A stretch of DNA of 64,000 nucleotides from Cyclobacterium sp. 1_MG-2023 (GCF_030546805.1 NZ_JAUOPC010000003.1:1-64000); one strand, 5' to 3'. Numbered from the stretch's first letter, positions 40,759-50,578 are shown. Program-made: numbers and translations. The notes: generated from the sequence alone by a model not told the origin.

Positions 40759-43206
40759 ATGGAAAATCTAGATCTTTCGCAATTTGACGAGCAGGAAAAG
40801 CCAATTGATATTAAGTATTACTTAATTAAATACTTTAGGTATTGGCCTTTGTATTTGGTTTGTATTTCAATTGGATTGGTCTTTGTATTCCTTTTTCACC
40901 GGTATACAGTTGAACGATATGAGGTAAGAGGGAGTGTCATGATCAAGAGCAACGCTTCCCCTGAAGTCAGAATACTTGATCGTTCAAATATTTTTTCCGG
41001 AGGAGAAAACCTTACCAATGATATTTTATTGTTTTCCTCTAAAAATCTGGCTTCTGAGGCTTTGAATAGCTTGCACTTTGATGTGAGTTATTTTGCCTCA
41101 ACCAATATAAAGGAAATTGAACTTTACAAAAATAGTCCAATAAAGGTTGAAGTAGACTGGGAATACCCACAGATCGTCAATAAAAAGATCAGTATTAACA
41201 TACTCTCAGATTCCACATTTATGTTGCTTTCCGGCGAAAACACTTTTTTTGATAGGTTTTTCACCAGCTATCAATACGTTGAAGAGGAAAGAGATATTTT
41301 CAATAAAGAGCTTAATTTTGGCGAAGAAATAATAGGAGATAATGCCAAATTTAAAGTTTTTTTACTTGACGATGCTCGGCAATACAACACCTATGAATTT
41401 TTACTTCACAATCCGGCATCCTTGGTGGATACGTATGCTAATGCCATTCAGGTAAAGCCACTTATCAATTATGGGACTGTGCTTGAGATCAGTACAGTTA
41501 CTAAGATTGTAGAAAAAGGCAGTGATTATATCAATGCGCTAATGGACGCTTTTCTGGAATATGATCTCAAGGAAAAGAACAGGATTTCCGAAAATGCCTT
41601 AAAATTTATTGAAGAACAGCTATATATTGTTGAGGACTCCTTAAAGTCTGTGGAGGGTAGAATGCAACAATTTAAAGTAAGCAATAAAATGCTGGATGTG
41701 AACGCAGAGTTCGGAGGAGTGCTGAATAGTATTCAGGCTTTAGAAACCAACATCCAATCCATAGACTTTGAATTGGCCTATTACAATACCCTTAAAAATT
41801 ATTTGATTACTAAAACAGATTCTTTTGAGGAAATTGTTGCCCCTTCTGTCGTGGGGATTGATGATCCACTTTTTAATGAATTGGTAGGTTCATTGGTAAC
41901 CATTTCTCTAGAGCGCCGAAAGTTACTTTCTTTAGTTAATGAAACACACCCAGATGTAGCCGTTTTGGATCAACAGATCCATAGGTTGAAAGAGAATTTA
42001 TTTGAGAATATCAAGAACCTCATCGCCAATACAGAAAGTAGAAAAAAAGAAAATCAGAAGAAATTAAATTCCTTTGATCAACAGTTTTCTAACCTACCCA
42101 AAGCAGAATCAGATTACACCAATATTTTAAGAGAATTCAAGCTGAGGGAAAATTTATATACCTATCTTCTTGAGAAAAGAGCGGAGGCCGGTATCGCCAA
42201 AGCGTCGAATGTACCCGATAACAGTATCGTGGACCAAGCCAAACGGGGTACTTTAATTTTTCCTAAAAAGACTCAAAATTACACCTATGCCATTGGATTA
42301 GGATTTTTTCTACCCTTAGGTTTTTTGGTGCTGTTTCACTACTTAAATAATAGAGTGATGGATCAGATCCAATTGAAGAGCCTCATGCGAATCCCTCTTT
42401 TAGGGACCATTGGCTACAGTGATAAGAATACCAATTTATTAGTAGCGGAGTATCCACGGTCTCTGGCCTCGGAATCATTTAGATCGCTTCGTTCGGCACT
42501 GTTTTATATAGCAAGTGAAAAAAAATGTAAGCGTGTCTTGGTTACTTCAAGTATTTCAGGTGAAGGTAAGACATACATTAGCCTGAATCTTGCTTCTGCA
42601 ATGGCTTTGAGTGGGAAAAAGACATGTATAATGGGACTTGACCTTCGAAAACCCAAACTTGCAAAATACCTGGGTGTATCCAATAAAAAAGGACTTTCTA
42701 CCTTTTTAGTGGATAAAGATAGGGAGGACGAGATTATTGTTAAAACACCTTATGAAAATCTTTACGTGGTCCCTTCCGGAGCGGTACCTCCCAACCCCGC
42801 TGAGCTATTGCTAAAGGATAAAATGGGCGAGTTTCTAGACCATTTGGAAGAAAGTTTTGACATTATTATTATGGATTGCCCTCCGGTAGGATTAGTTTCC
42901 GAAACCATGGATTTATTGCGTTTTTCGGATGTTAACCTTTATATTGTAAGGCATGATTTTACAAATAAAAATCACCTATTGATGATCAATGATCTTTATG
43001 CCAATGATCAAGTAAGGAATTTTTATGCCATTTTTAACGGATTAAAAAGTGGTGGGGATACCTATGATTTTAGCGGTTATAATTATGGTTATGGGTACAA
43101 TTACTCTTACATGAGAAAAAATAGCTACGGGGATGGTTATTATGCAGAAGAAAAAGAACATAAAACTAGTTGGCTAGCAAAATTATTAGGAAAGTTTAAA
43201 GTTTAA
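40759..43206 (+). CDS. Wzc-like chain-length determinant and BY-kinase
   Basis: This 815-residue protein combines the polysaccharide co-polymerase and its tyrosine kinase. The first Wzz helix is around residues 28-47 (WPLYLVCISIGLVFVFLF) and the second around 505-525. The periplasmic part between them holds long coiled-coil helices. The cytoplasmic kinase has Walker A GEGKT (Lys604), Walker A' GLDLRKPKL and Walker B IIIMDCPP. The C-terminal tail carries a cluster of tyrosines (SGYNYGYGYNYSYM and more), the autophosphorylation sites. Together with the Wza-like protein it controls chain length and export. No cognate phosphatase is visible in the window. Confidence 0.93.
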   Translation: MENLDLSQFDEQEKPIDIKYYLIKYFRYWPLYLVCISIGLVFVFLFHRYTVERYEVRGSVMIKSNASPEVRILDRSNIFSGGENLTNDILLFSSKNLASEALNSLHFDVSYFASTNIKEIELYKNSPIKVEVDWEYPQIVNKKISINILSDSTFMLLSGENTFFDRFFTSYQYVEEERDIFNKELNFGEEIIGDNAKFKVFLLDDARQYNTYEFLLHNPASLVDTYANAIQVKPLINYGTVLEISTVTKIVEKGSDYINALMDAFLEYDLKEKNRISENALKFIEEQLYIVEDSLKSVEGRMQQFKVSNKMLDVNAEFGGVLNSIQALETNIQSIDFELAYYNTLKNYLITKTDSFEEIVAPSVVGIDDPLFNELVGSLVTISLERRKLLSLVNETHPDVAVLDQQIHRLKENLFENIKNLIANTESRKKENQKKLNSFDQQFSNLPKAESDYTNILREFKLRENLYTYLLEKRAEAGIAKASNVPDNSIVDQAKRGTLIFPKKTQNYTYAIGLGFFLPLGFLVLFHYLNNRVMDQIQLKSLMRIPLLGTIGYSDKNTNLLVAEYPRSLASESFRSLRSALFYIASEKKCKRVLVTSSISGEGKTYISLNLASAMALSGKKTCIMGLDLRKPKLAKYLGVSNKKGLSTFLVDKDREDEIIVKTPYENLYVVPSGAVPPNPAELLLKDKMGEFLDHLEESFDIIIMDCPPVGLVSETMDLLRFSDVNLYIVRHDFTNKNHLLMINDLYANDQVRNFYAIFNGLKSGGDTYDFSGYNYGYGYNYSYMRKNSYGDGYYAEEKEHKTSWLAKLLGKFKV

Positions 43207-43330
43207 ACATTCTCGTTTTATCTCCGAAGGAAAGAGGGATGTGCTTGAAAGTTTTTTACTAATTACTTGAACTGGGCGTCTGATTTTTTTGAATTTTATG
43301 GTCGGAATTGGAATGGAAATTGTCCTAGCT

Positions 43331-43362
43331 TTTGTCAGGTAAACTGTACAAAGCTAGATTTG
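43331..43362 (+). promoter_or_regulatory. Promoter of the RfbB-thyA transcript
   Basis: TTTG at 43331-43334, a 20-base spacer and TAGATTTG at 43355-43362 match the Bacteroidota consensus fully. The rfbB start is at 43398. Confidence 0.6.
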
Positions 43363-43397
43363 AAATTTTTACATACATATTATAATATCTTTTAATT

Positions 43398-44444
43398 ATG
43401 GAAAAATCAATTTTGATTACAGGTGGAGCAGGGTTTATAGGCTCCCATGTTGTCCGACTTTTTGTAAAAAAGTATCCCAACTACAGAATTGTTAACTTGG
43501 ATTGCCTGACCTATGCAGGTAATTTGGAGAATTTAAAGGACATTGAAGGAGAAAAAAATTACGTTTTCGCCAAAGCGGATATTAATAATGAGGAGCTATT
43601 AAAGGAGGTATTCAATGACTACCAAATTACTGATGTGATCCACTTGGCCGCAGAATCTCATGTGGACAGGTCAATCACCGACCCACTGGCTTTTGTGAAA
43701 ACAAATGTAATGGGAACTGTTAACTTGCTCAATACAGCCAAAAATTTCTGGAAAGACAGAGAGAATCATCTTTTTTATCATGTTTCCACAGATGAGGTGT
43801 ATGGTTCATTGGATGATGGCGGGTATTTCTTGGAAACCACCCCATATGATCCCCAATCTCCCTACTCTTCATCCAAAGCAGCTTCAGATCATTTTGTAAG
43901 GGCTTATGCCAATACTTATGGCTTGAGAACAGTAATTTCAAACTGTTCCAATAATTATGGCCCCAACCAATTTCCTGAAAAGCTAATTCCTCTATGTATT
44001 CACAATATCAAACAAAATAAACCCTTACCGGTTTATGGAAAAGGTGAAAACATTAGAGATTGGTTGTTTGTAGTGGATCATGCCAGAGCCATTGATCTAG
44101 TTTTTCACGAAGGTAAAACGAATGAAACCTACAATATAGGAGGTTTTAATGAATGGAAAAACATAGATATTGTGAAGCTCCTATGTGAAATCATGGACAG
44201 AAAACTGGGCAGAGATAAAGGAGCTTCAGCGCAATTAATTACCTTTGTGAAAGACCGAGCGGGGCACGATCAGCGGTATGCAATTGATGCCGATAAAATC
44301 AACAAAGAATTGGGATGGAAACCCAGCCTTACCTTTGAAGTAGGCATTGAAGAAACAGTTGATTGGTACTTGGAAAATGAAAAATGGCTGGATAGTGTGA
44401 CCTCGGGAGATTATCAAAAATATTACCAAGAACATTACAGTTAA
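43398..44444 (+). CDS. rfbB: dTDP-glucose 4,6-dehydratase
   Basis: RfbB makes dTDP-4-keto-6-deoxyglucose, the precursor of rhamnose and other deoxysugars. The 348-residue SDR has TGGAGFIGSH (about 8-17) as the NAD+ loop, HLAAESHVDRSI, STDEVYGSL containing the dehydratase Asp-Glu, and YSSSKAASDHFVRAY with Tyr and Lys (about 159-173). RDWLFVVDHARA and RYAIDADKINKELGW are family marks. Length is typical. RfbA, RfbC and RfbD are not in the window, so the remaining steps must be encoded elsewhere. It is followed 12 bp later by thyA and has its own consensus promoter. Confidence 0.93.
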   Translation: MEKSILITGGAGFIGSHVVRLFVKKYPNYRIVNLDCLTYAGNLENLKDIEGEKNYVFAKADINNEELLKEVFNDYQITDVIHLAAESHVDRSITDPLAFVKTNVMGTVNLLNTAKNFWKDRENHLFYHVSTDEVYGSLDDGGYFLETTPYDPQSPYSSSKAASDHFVRAYANTYGLRTVISNCSNNYGPNQFPEKLIPLCIHNIKQNKPLPVYGKGENIRDWLFVVDHARAIDLVFHEGKTNETYNIGGFNEWKNIDIVKLLCEIMDRKLGRDKGASAQLITFVKDRAGHDQRYAIDADKINKELGWKPSLTFEVGIEETVDWYLENEKWLDSVTSGDYQKYYQEHYS

Positions 44445-44456
44445 AAGCAATTCAGT

Positions 44457-45251
44457 ATGCAACAATATCACCAATTATTAGAACACATATTGGATCATGG
44501 AATTAAAAAAGGAGATCGGACAGGTACCGGTACGCTAAGTGTATTTGGGTACCAAATGAGGTATGATTTGTCCAAAGGTTTTCCTTTGGTAACAACCAAA
44601 AAATGTCATACACGATCCATAATTCATGAATTGCTATGGTTCTTATCCGGTGATACAAATATCCAATACCTAAAAGATAATAAAGTTTCAATTTGGGATG
44701 AATGGGCGAATGAAAATGGTGATTTGGGCCCTGTGTATGGGTACCAGTGGAGACACTGGCCCGATGGAAAAGGAGGAGAAATTGATCAAATAAAGAATTT
44801 AATTCATCAGATTAAAACCAATCCTAATTCCAGGCGACTAATTGTTAGCGCCTGGAATGTGGCTGATGTAGATCAAATGGCTTTGCCTCCTTGCCATCTT
44901 TTGTTTCAGTTTTATGTGGCTGAAGGTAAGCTGTCCTGTCAATTGTACCAACGAAGTGCGGATGTGTTTTTAGGAGTGCCTTTTAATATTGCCTCCTATG
45001 CTTTGTTTTTGGCTATGATAGCTCAGGTTTGTGACCTTGAAGTAGGGGAGTTTATCCATACCCTTGGAGATGCACACTTGTATAACAACCATCTTGATCA
45101 GGCCCGGCTCCAGCTTAGTAGAGAATGCAGATCCTTGCCGCAATTGAAATTAAACCCTGAGGTAAAGGATATTTTCTCTTTTAAATATGAGGACATAGAA
45201 TTGTTGAATTATAACCCTCATCCCAGAATAAAAGCTGAAGTATCGGTTTAA
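44457..45251 (+). CDS. thyA: Thymidylate synthase
   Basis: ThyA methylates dUMP using methylene-tetrahydrofolate. At 264 residues it matches the Escherichia coli enzyme in length. It has the catalytic Cys146 in [30 protein letters not shown] near the N-terminus, [41 protein letters not shown] and [16 protein letters not shown]. It begins 12 bp after rfbB, so both are likely on one transcript although their functions differ (both involve thymidine nucleotides). No folate gene follows directly; a class IV aminotransferase faces it convergently. Confidence 0.97.
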   Translation: MQQYHQLLEHILDHGIKKGDRTGTGTLSVFGYQMRYDLSKGFPLVTTKKCHTRSIIHELLWFLSGDTNIQYLKDNKVSIWDEWANENGDLGPVYGYQWRHWPDGKGGEIDQIKNLIHQIKTNPNSRRLIVSAWNVADVDQMALPPCHLLFQFYVAEGKLSCQLYQRSADVFLGVPFNIASYALFLAMIAQVCDLEVGEFIHTLGDAHLYNNHLDQARLQLSRECRSLPQLKLNPEVKDIFSFKYEDIELLNYNPHPRIKAEVSV

Positions 45252-45282
45252 AAGTAAACCTCTCAAGTTTACCATATCCTCA

Positions 45283-46080
45283 TTAAAGGTCAAAAAGTGA
45301 AAGTAGTTCAGGCTCAGGTTTTGGGGCAAAATCTCTATCTTCAATTTTAAGTAAGTAACTTATTCCGGTTACATTGCTCACAAAAACCTGATCTGCCTTC
45401 AGTAAGTCATTGGGTTTAAACTTTCCTATCTCACAATGCTTTTCTAAATCTTTTAAGCGGCCAATGATTTGTTTCCGAGAAACCCCTGCAATGCAATTGG
45501 TCGAGAGGCTAGGGGTATAGTATTGGTCTCCTTTTACCCAAAAGATATTGGAGCTACCAGCCTCTGAGACAAAGCCTTTCTCGTCCAATAAAATTACATC
45601 AGCCATGCCCTTTTCTTGCCGTTCTATATTGGCCATAATATAGTGCAAGGCATTTAATGTTTTGACTCCGGACCATGCTGTGGTATTGGTATGAACTTTT
45701 TGGCTAATATAAGCAGTGCTTTTGGTTTTAGGGGATGGGTTAAAATCAGAAACGATAAGATGTTCACAAGCGGTATTTTCAATCGGGCTATACTTGCCTA
45801 TTCCTGATCTGTAAATATTCCACCTGACCCTTAGCATTTTGGTTGTACCGAAGATATTTCTTAGCATTATGCCTATCTCTTCCAAATCAAGTTCTCCATT
45901 TATTTTTAATTTTTGGAGTCCATTGACCGCTCGGTTTTGATGGTCTTGATGGAACCTGAATTGGCCATTGATAAAACACATTGTTTCAAAGATTCCATCA
46001 CCGAATAGGAGGGCCCTGTTGAGGGGTAAGGCATCAACTTCAGTAAAAATCTTCGAATTGGATTTAAAAAACTGTCTCAT
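45283..46080 (-). CDS. Class IV aminotransferase-like protein (aminodeoxychorismate lyase or related)
   Basis: This 265-residue PLP protein of fold type IV has NRALLFGDGIFETM near the N-terminus, LRVRWNIYRSGIGKYSP, the candidate Schiff-base lysine K140 in SGVKTLNALHYIMANI, DVILLDEKGFVSEAGSSNIF and a PSLSTNCIAGVSRKQIIGRL end. Members may be branched-chain or D-amino acid transaminases or 4-amino-4-deoxychorismate lyase (PabC). The length and lone position fit PabC-like or general members, and neighbouring thyA gives only a weak folate hint. The specific function is open. Confidence 0.78.
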   Translation of the reverse strand: MRQFFKSNSKIFTEVDALPLNRALLFGDGIFETMCFINGQFRFHQDHQNRAVNGLQKLKINGELDLEEIGIMLRNIFGTTKMLRVRWNIYRSGIGKYSPIENTACEHLIVSDFNPSPKTKSTAYISQKVHTNTTAWSGVKTLNALHYIMANIERQEKGMADVILLDEKGFVSEAGSSNIFWVKGDQYYTPSLSTNCIAGVSRKQIIGRLKDLEKHCEIGKFKPNDLLKADQVFVSNVTGISYLLKIEDRDFAPKPEPELLSLFDL

Positions 46081-46196
46081 TTTTGTACAGTGAACTGTTC
46101 ATATACGAACAAAATGGTTATTTGATTGTTCCTTTCTCGTTAAAATTAATTAATTAATGGTATTTATAGGTGGTTTTCAAAGAGAAAGGTTTAAAC

Positions 46197-46229
46197 TTGA
46201 AAGTAAATGACTAATTAGCACTAGGTTTG
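46197..46229 (+). promoter_or_regulatory. Promoter of the TolC/membrane-fusion pair
   Basis: TTG at 46197-46199, a 22-base spacer and TAGGTTTG at 46222-46229 (exact TAnnTTTG). The tolC-like start at 46319 is about 90 bases downstream. Confidence 0.45.
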
Positions 46230-46318
46230 CTTAATAAAAGCTGGTTCATAAAGTTTTCAAAAATTATTAAAAAAAGAGATAAACTTTTTAATTGCAAAAA
46301 GATAAAATACCAAAGTTC

Positions 46319-47659
46319 ATGAAAAAGCATATTTTACTGCTATTGATATTTGTTTCTGGATTGTCTACATCGGTTTTTTCCCAAGATAATCTTGGTAAGT
46401 TGACTTTGGAGCAAAGTGTTGAAACAGCATTAGAAAATAACCTAAATTTAAAGAGGGCTGAAATGAACCTAATAAGTTCTGAAGCCAATTTGTTGGAAGC
46501 CAAAGGACAAATGATACCGTCTTTCTCAATGGGTGCCAGCTCAGGTTTTCGCTGGGGTAGATCCATAAACCCGGTAACGAATGATTTTGAATCCAGGAGA
46601 ATAGGTAATGTTAATATATCAGGGAACTCAAGTTTACCCATTTATTCTGGGGGGAGGGTTCAGAATAGCATCAAACAATCCAAATTAAATGTGGAAGTCA
46701 ATCGCTTGAATGTAGAAAAAAGCAGAAATGACATTACACTAAATACGATTAACCTCTTTATAAATGTGGCATTTTCAATGGAACAGTTGAATATTGCCCA
46801 ATCACAGTTGAAGACCAGTGCGGATCAACTGGAGAGAACAAAAAGTCTAGTAAAAGCTGGGGCTTTACCTAAGGCAGATCAATTGGACTTGGAAGCTCAA
46901 AGAGCTACCAATGAATTGGAAGTGATCAACGCGCAAAACAATCTAAGAATTGCGAAGTTAAACTTATCACAATCCTTACAGTTGCCTTTCGATGATAACT
47001 TTGGTATAATTATCCCAGAGGTTGGAGTAGAAGGGTTAGAAATTGGAACGGTAGGGGTTGCTGAAGTATACTCAATAGCCGAAGGAAGATTGCCGGAGAT
47101 CCAAGCGGCAGCGTTGGCAGTAAAGAGCGCGGAATATGGAGTGAAAATAGCAAAGGGAAGTTTTGCACCAAGTTTGAGCCTTAGCGCAAATGTTTTCTCA
47201 AATTACGTGGACCAGAGTACTTTTATGACTCCTGATCCTCTGTTGCAACAATTTGAAAACAACCTCTCACAATCTGCAAACATTGGTTTGAGTATCCCTG
47301 TTTTTTCCAATTTCAGAAATAAAGCAAGTTTGCAAAGAGCAAGAGTACAGAAAAGATTGAGTGAAATTCAGGAAATAGAAGCTAAGAACCTTTTAAGACA
47401 GGATATTGAATCTGCCTATACATCAGCGTATGCTGCAGAACAATCCTATAAAAGCTCATTGATAAGAGTGGAAGCATTGGGCGAGTCTTTTAGGATGGCC
47501 AAGCAACGATTTGAAGTGGGCGCTATCAATGCTGTTGACTTTCAGGTTGCACAAAACAATTTATTCAATGCAGAGGCAGACCTGGTTACTGCGAAATACC
47601 AATTTGTGTTTAGTGTTAAAGTCTTGGATTTTTACTTAGGAAATCCCCTTACCCTATAA
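46319..47659 (+). CDS. TolC-family outer-membrane efflux protein
   Basis: This 446-residue protein forms the outer-membrane channel of a tripartite pump or exporter. ATG 46319 is chosen: it opens a signal peptide (MKKHILLLLIFVSGLSTSVFS), whereas the longer frame uses TTG. Two repeated halves follow the family pattern: TLEQSVETALENNLNLKRAE (about 30-49), long helices with SISPVTN-like polar turns, GAL(P)KADQLDLEAQRATNE, and in the second half RFEVGAINAVDFQVAQNNLF (about 399-418). It is 12 bp before the membrane-fusion gene. Its inner-membrane partner is not encoded beside it. Confidence 0.92.
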   Translation: MKKHILLLLIFVSGLSTSVFSQDNLGKLTLEQSVETALENNLNLKRAEMNLISSEANLLEAKGQMIPSFSMGASSGFRWGRSINPVTNDFESRRIGNVNISGNSSLPIYSGGRVQNSIKQSKLNVEVNRLNVEKSRNDITLNTINLFINVAFSMEQLNIAQSQLKTSADQLERTKSLVKAGALPKADQLDLEAQRATNELEVINAQNNLRIAKLNLSQSLQLPFDDNFGIIIPEVGVEGLEIGTVGVAEVYSIAEGRLPEIQAAALAVKSAEYGVKIAKGSFAPSLSLSANVFSNYVDQSTFMTPDPLLQQFENNLSQSANIGLSIPVFSNFRNKASLQRARVQKRLSEIQEIEAKNLLRQDIESAYTSAYAAEQSYKSSLIRVEALGESFRMAKQRFEVGAINAVDFQVAQNNLFNAEADLVTAKYQFVFSVKVLDFYLGNPLTL

Positions 47660-47671
47660 TAGATCAAAACA

Positions 47672-48979
47672 ATGGCAAAGAAAAAATCTAAAAAGATAAT
47701 ATACATATTACTGGGAGTATTGGCATTCTTGGTAATAGGAATGATAGTAGGAAAACAAGCCGGTTGGGTAGGTGGAGAGAAGCCTTTAGAGGTTCAGATC
47801 GGTAAGGTTAGTAAAAAAGACATCGTGGAGAAAGTGAGTGCCTCCGGAGTAGTTCAACCCGAAACAGAGGTGAAAATGAGTCCAGATGTTGCCGGTGAAA
47901 TTATTGAATTGAACGTCAATGAAGGAGACTCAGTTAAATTGGGTGATTTATTGGTCAAAATCAGACCTGACAACTTTATCTCTGCATTGGATCGGGCTCA
48001 GGCCAATTTAAACCAACAAATGGCTAATTTAGCACAGTCAAAAGCTAGTTTGAAACGTTCTGAAGCACAATTCAACCAATCTAAATTGAATTATGAGCGG
48101 AATTTAACCCTTTATGAAGACAAGGTGATTTCAGATGCTGATTTTGAACAAATCAAAGCAGAATTCCTTACAGCTGAAAATGACCTTGAAGCAGCCAAGC
48201 AGTCAGTTATCGCTTCGGAATTTATAGTCAAAAGTGCCAAAGCTTCAGTGGATGAAGCAGGAGAAAATTTGAGGTTAACGAATGTTTATTCCCCCACAGA
48301 TGGTATCGTCTCCAACTTGCTGGTGGAAAAGGGAGAGCGTGTAGTTGGAACTGCCCAAATGGCAGGTACAGAAATGCTTCGCATTGCGGATTTATCTAAA
48401 ATGGAGGTAAGGGTAAATGTTAATGAAAACGACATTGTCAGGATCAGTATGAGTGATACTACTTTGATAGAAGTGGATTCATATGCTTCTACAGGCAAGA
48501 AATTTACAGGGGTAGTGACCGCCATTGCTAATTCAGCCAACGAAAAAGTAAGTACGGATGCCGTTACTGAGTTTGAAGTTAGAATTAGGATTTTGAATGA
48601 CTCTTATAAAGACTTGGTCTCAAAAGAAAACCCCTTCCCATTTCGTCCGGGTATGACAGCGAGTGTTGAAATCATAACGGACAAAAAAGTAGGTGTATTA
48701 GCCATTCCTCTTGCTGCAGTTACAGTAAGGGCAGGCCAGACCATAGAAGAAGGTGAAGGCAAAGGTAATATGAAAGAATTGGTTTTCATGAAAATTGGGG
48801 ACAAGGCCCAGGTCCAGGAAGTAAAAACCGGCATCTCTGATTTTGAAAACATTGAAATCTTGGAAGGACTTGTAGAAGACCAGGAAGTCATTACAGGGCC
48901 ATACTATGTCGTTAGCACCCAATTGGAAAATGACAAAGAGGTGAAAACTGCAGAAGCTGCAGAAGGTGAAAAAGAATAA
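47672..48979 (+). CDS. Periplasmic membrane-fusion protein (MacA/HlyD-like)
   Basis: This 435-residue adaptor has one N-terminal membrane anchor (IIYILLGVLAFLVIGMIVG). The biotinyl-lipoyl halves are VSASGVVQPETEVKMSPDVA (about 53-72) and LRLTNVYSPTDGIVSNLLVE (about 203-222). Between them is a long coiled coil of alanine- and glutamine-rich helices. Beta-barrel parts follow (MEVRVNVNENDIVRI, FRPGMTASVEIITDKK, AIPLAAVTVR). This architecture suits MacA- or RND-type pumps. The gene is followed immediately by a strong terminator, so no pump permease is co-transcribed. Confidence 0.9.
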   Translation: MAKKKSKKIIYILLGVLAFLVIGMIVGKQAGWVGGEKPLEVQIGKVSKKDIVEKVSASGVVQPETEVKMSPDVAGEIIELNVNEGDSVKLGDLLVKIRPDNFISALDRAQANLNQQMANLAQSKASLKRSEAQFNQSKLNYERNLTLYEDKVISDADFEQIKAEFLTAENDLEAAKQSVIASEFIVKSAKASVDEAGENLRLTNVYSPTDGIVSNLLVEKGERVVGTAQMAGTEMLRIADLSKMEVRVNVNENDIVRISMSDTTLIEVDSYASTGKKFTGVVTAIANSANEKVSTDAVTEFEVRIRILNDSYKDLVSKENPFPFRPGMTASVEIITDKKVGVLAIPLAAVTVRAGQTIEEGEGKGNMKELVFMKIGDKAQVQEVKTGISDFENIEILEGLVEDQEVITGPYYVVSTQLENDKEVKTAEAAEGEKE

Positions 48980-49013
48980 ACAGAAAACAATAATAGAAAA
49001 ATTAAAGCTTATC

Positions 49014-49064
49014 AAATGCCATGATTACAAATAATGTATTTGTAATCATGGCATTTTTTTATTT
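49014..49064. terminator. Bidirectional terminator between convergent genes
   Basis: A perfect 19-bp stem (49014-49032 with 49038-49056; arms AAATGCCATGATTACAAAT and its complement) has a 5-base loop and a T-run to its right. The left edge is A-rich, less so for the minus strand. It separates the fusion-protein gene and metZ, which end 79 bp apart. Confidence 0.8.
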
Positions 49065-50234
49065 AGACTGTTCTAAAGCCCTCTCAATGTCCAAGATGAT
49101 ATCGTCTACATGTTCCAAACCAACGGATAACCTTACTAAACCATTCAATATCCCTACCTTAGCTCTTTCTTCTTCAGAAAGCTTGCTATGAGTGGTAGAG
49201 GCTGGATGAGTAACGATACTTCTGGTGTCCCCCAAATTTGCGGTTACAGAAATCATCTGCAATTGGTCAATGAATTTTTTTGCTCGGTTTAACCCTCCCT
49301 TTAATGTTAGGGTGATAATACCTCCCCCATGTTTCATTTGTTTTTTGGCTAGATGAAACTGTGGATGAGATGCTAAGAATGGATATTTTACTACTTCCAC
49401 TTCTTGGTTTCCTTCAAAATACTGAGCAATTTTCAAGGCATTTTCGCAATGCCTGTCCATTCTCACTGCCAAAGTCTCCATACTTTTGGCTAAAACCCAA
49501 GCATTGAAAGGGGACAAGGATGGCCCTGTATGGCGCATAAAAAATTGAACTTCATCGATTAATTCTTTCTTGCCCAAAATAAGCCCTCCCAAGACCCTTC
49601 CTTGCCCATCTATGAATTTGGTGGCGCTATGGGTGACGATATGTGCTCCCCACTTGGCAGGTTGTTGCAAATAAGGGGTAGCAAAACAATTGTCTACTAC
49701 CAAAACCAGATTATGTGCATTGGCAAAATTAGCGATGTATTCCAAGTCGATTATCTCTAAACCCGGGTTAGATGGAGTCTCTATAAACAACATCTTGGTG
49801 TTGGGTTGTACCAGTTCTTCCCACCTGTCGATATCTGAAATGTCTCCATAGGTATGTGAAATACCCCATTTCGGAAATACGCGTGTTAGCAGTTGATGCG
49901 TAGAGCCAAACAATGATCTTGAAGCCAAAACATGGTCACCTTGTCTTAGTAAAGAGGCCATACTGCCAAACATTGCGGCCATTCCAGAGGCAGTCGTAAT
50001 GCCACTTTCAGTTCCTTCTGCTGCACAGACCTTTTCTATCAAATCACTTGTGTTGGGGTTGGCATACCTTGAATATATATTGCCTTCAATTTCGTCTGCA
50101 AACATTTGTCTGGCTTGTTCTGCTGAATCAAAAACAAAACTAGAACTTAGGTACAAAGGTGCAGAATGTTCTCTCTGATCTGAGGAGGATTTAGCAATCC
50201 TTACAGCTTGGGTTTCAAAATTTTTATAATTCAT
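49059..50234 (-). CDS. metZ: O-succinyl/acetylhomoserine sulfhydrylase-type PLP enzyme
   Basis: This 391-residue Cys/Met-metabolism enzyme builds homocysteine from acylhomoserine and sulfide. Visible parts are YSRYANPNTSDLIEKVCAAE (about 54-73), GITTASGMAAMFGSMASLLR, LFIETPSNPGLEIIDL, VVDNCFATPYLQQP and the PLP lysine K206 in HSATKFIDGQGRVLGG. Overall it is closest to MetZ-type enzymes; MetB or MetY cannot be excluded from sequence. The gene is controlled by the SAM-I riboswitch at 50355-50458, which supports a methionine-synthesis role. It stands alone. Confidence 0.88.
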   Translation of the reverse strand: MNYKNFETQAVRIAKSSSDQREHSAPLYLSSSFVFDSAEQARQMFADEIEGNIYSRYANPNTSDLIEKVCAAEGTESGITTASGMAAMFGSMASLLRQGDHVLASRSLFGSTHQLLTRVFPKWGISHTYGDISDIDRWEELVQPNTKMLFIETPSNPGLEIIDLEYIANFANAHNLVLVVDNCFATPYLQQPAKWGAHIVTHSATKFIDGQGRVLGGLILGKKELIDEVQFFMRHTGPSLSPFNAWVLAKSMETLAVRMDRHCENALKIAQYFEGNQEVEVVKYPFLASHPQFHLAKKQMKHGGGIITLTLKGGLNRAKKFIDQLQMISVTANLGDTRSIVTHPASTTHSKLSEEERAKVGILNGLVRLSVGLEHVDDIILDIERALEQSK

Positions 50235-50354
50235 AAAAGAAAATTGTCTAAAGATGGGTACATGTATTTATACTCTTCTTCTTTAATATTGAAGAACAGC
50301 AAAACAAGTCGAGAAAAGTAAAGGTGGAGATTGTATGTAATGTCATATAGTCTA

Positions 50355-50458
50355 ATTTATCGTTCCCTATATTGGGCAGGTATTGGCACCTTTCCTTGGT
50401 TTGGAAGGTTGCCAGAGGTTCACAGAGCCTGATCTCTCGCCTCTTCTTTATAAATCAG
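50355..50458 (-). ncRNA. SAM-I (S-box) riboswitch upstream of metZ
   Basis: Read on the minus strand, the RNA has the S-box core. AAGAAGAGGCGAGAGATCAG is followed by GCTCTGTGAACCTCTGGCAACC-type sequence (the conserved GUGAA and GGCAACC), then GGTGCCAATACCTGCC. P1 pairs ATTTAT near 50452 with ATAAAT near 50355. The order and motifs match the SAM-I consensus. The metZ start is about 120 bases downstream. No clear terminator is seen in between, so it may act on translation, or the switch is not obvious. Confidence 0.85.
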
Positions 50459-50578
50459 TTTCCTGAATTTACTGCAAAGAAAACAAGGGTAATTCGATTT
50501 TCCAAATTCCCTCCTGTTTTTATATGGGGTAACTTTTCTGCTTGGGCCTGTACCTTGGGCTTGAGGTTTGTCCGAAGT

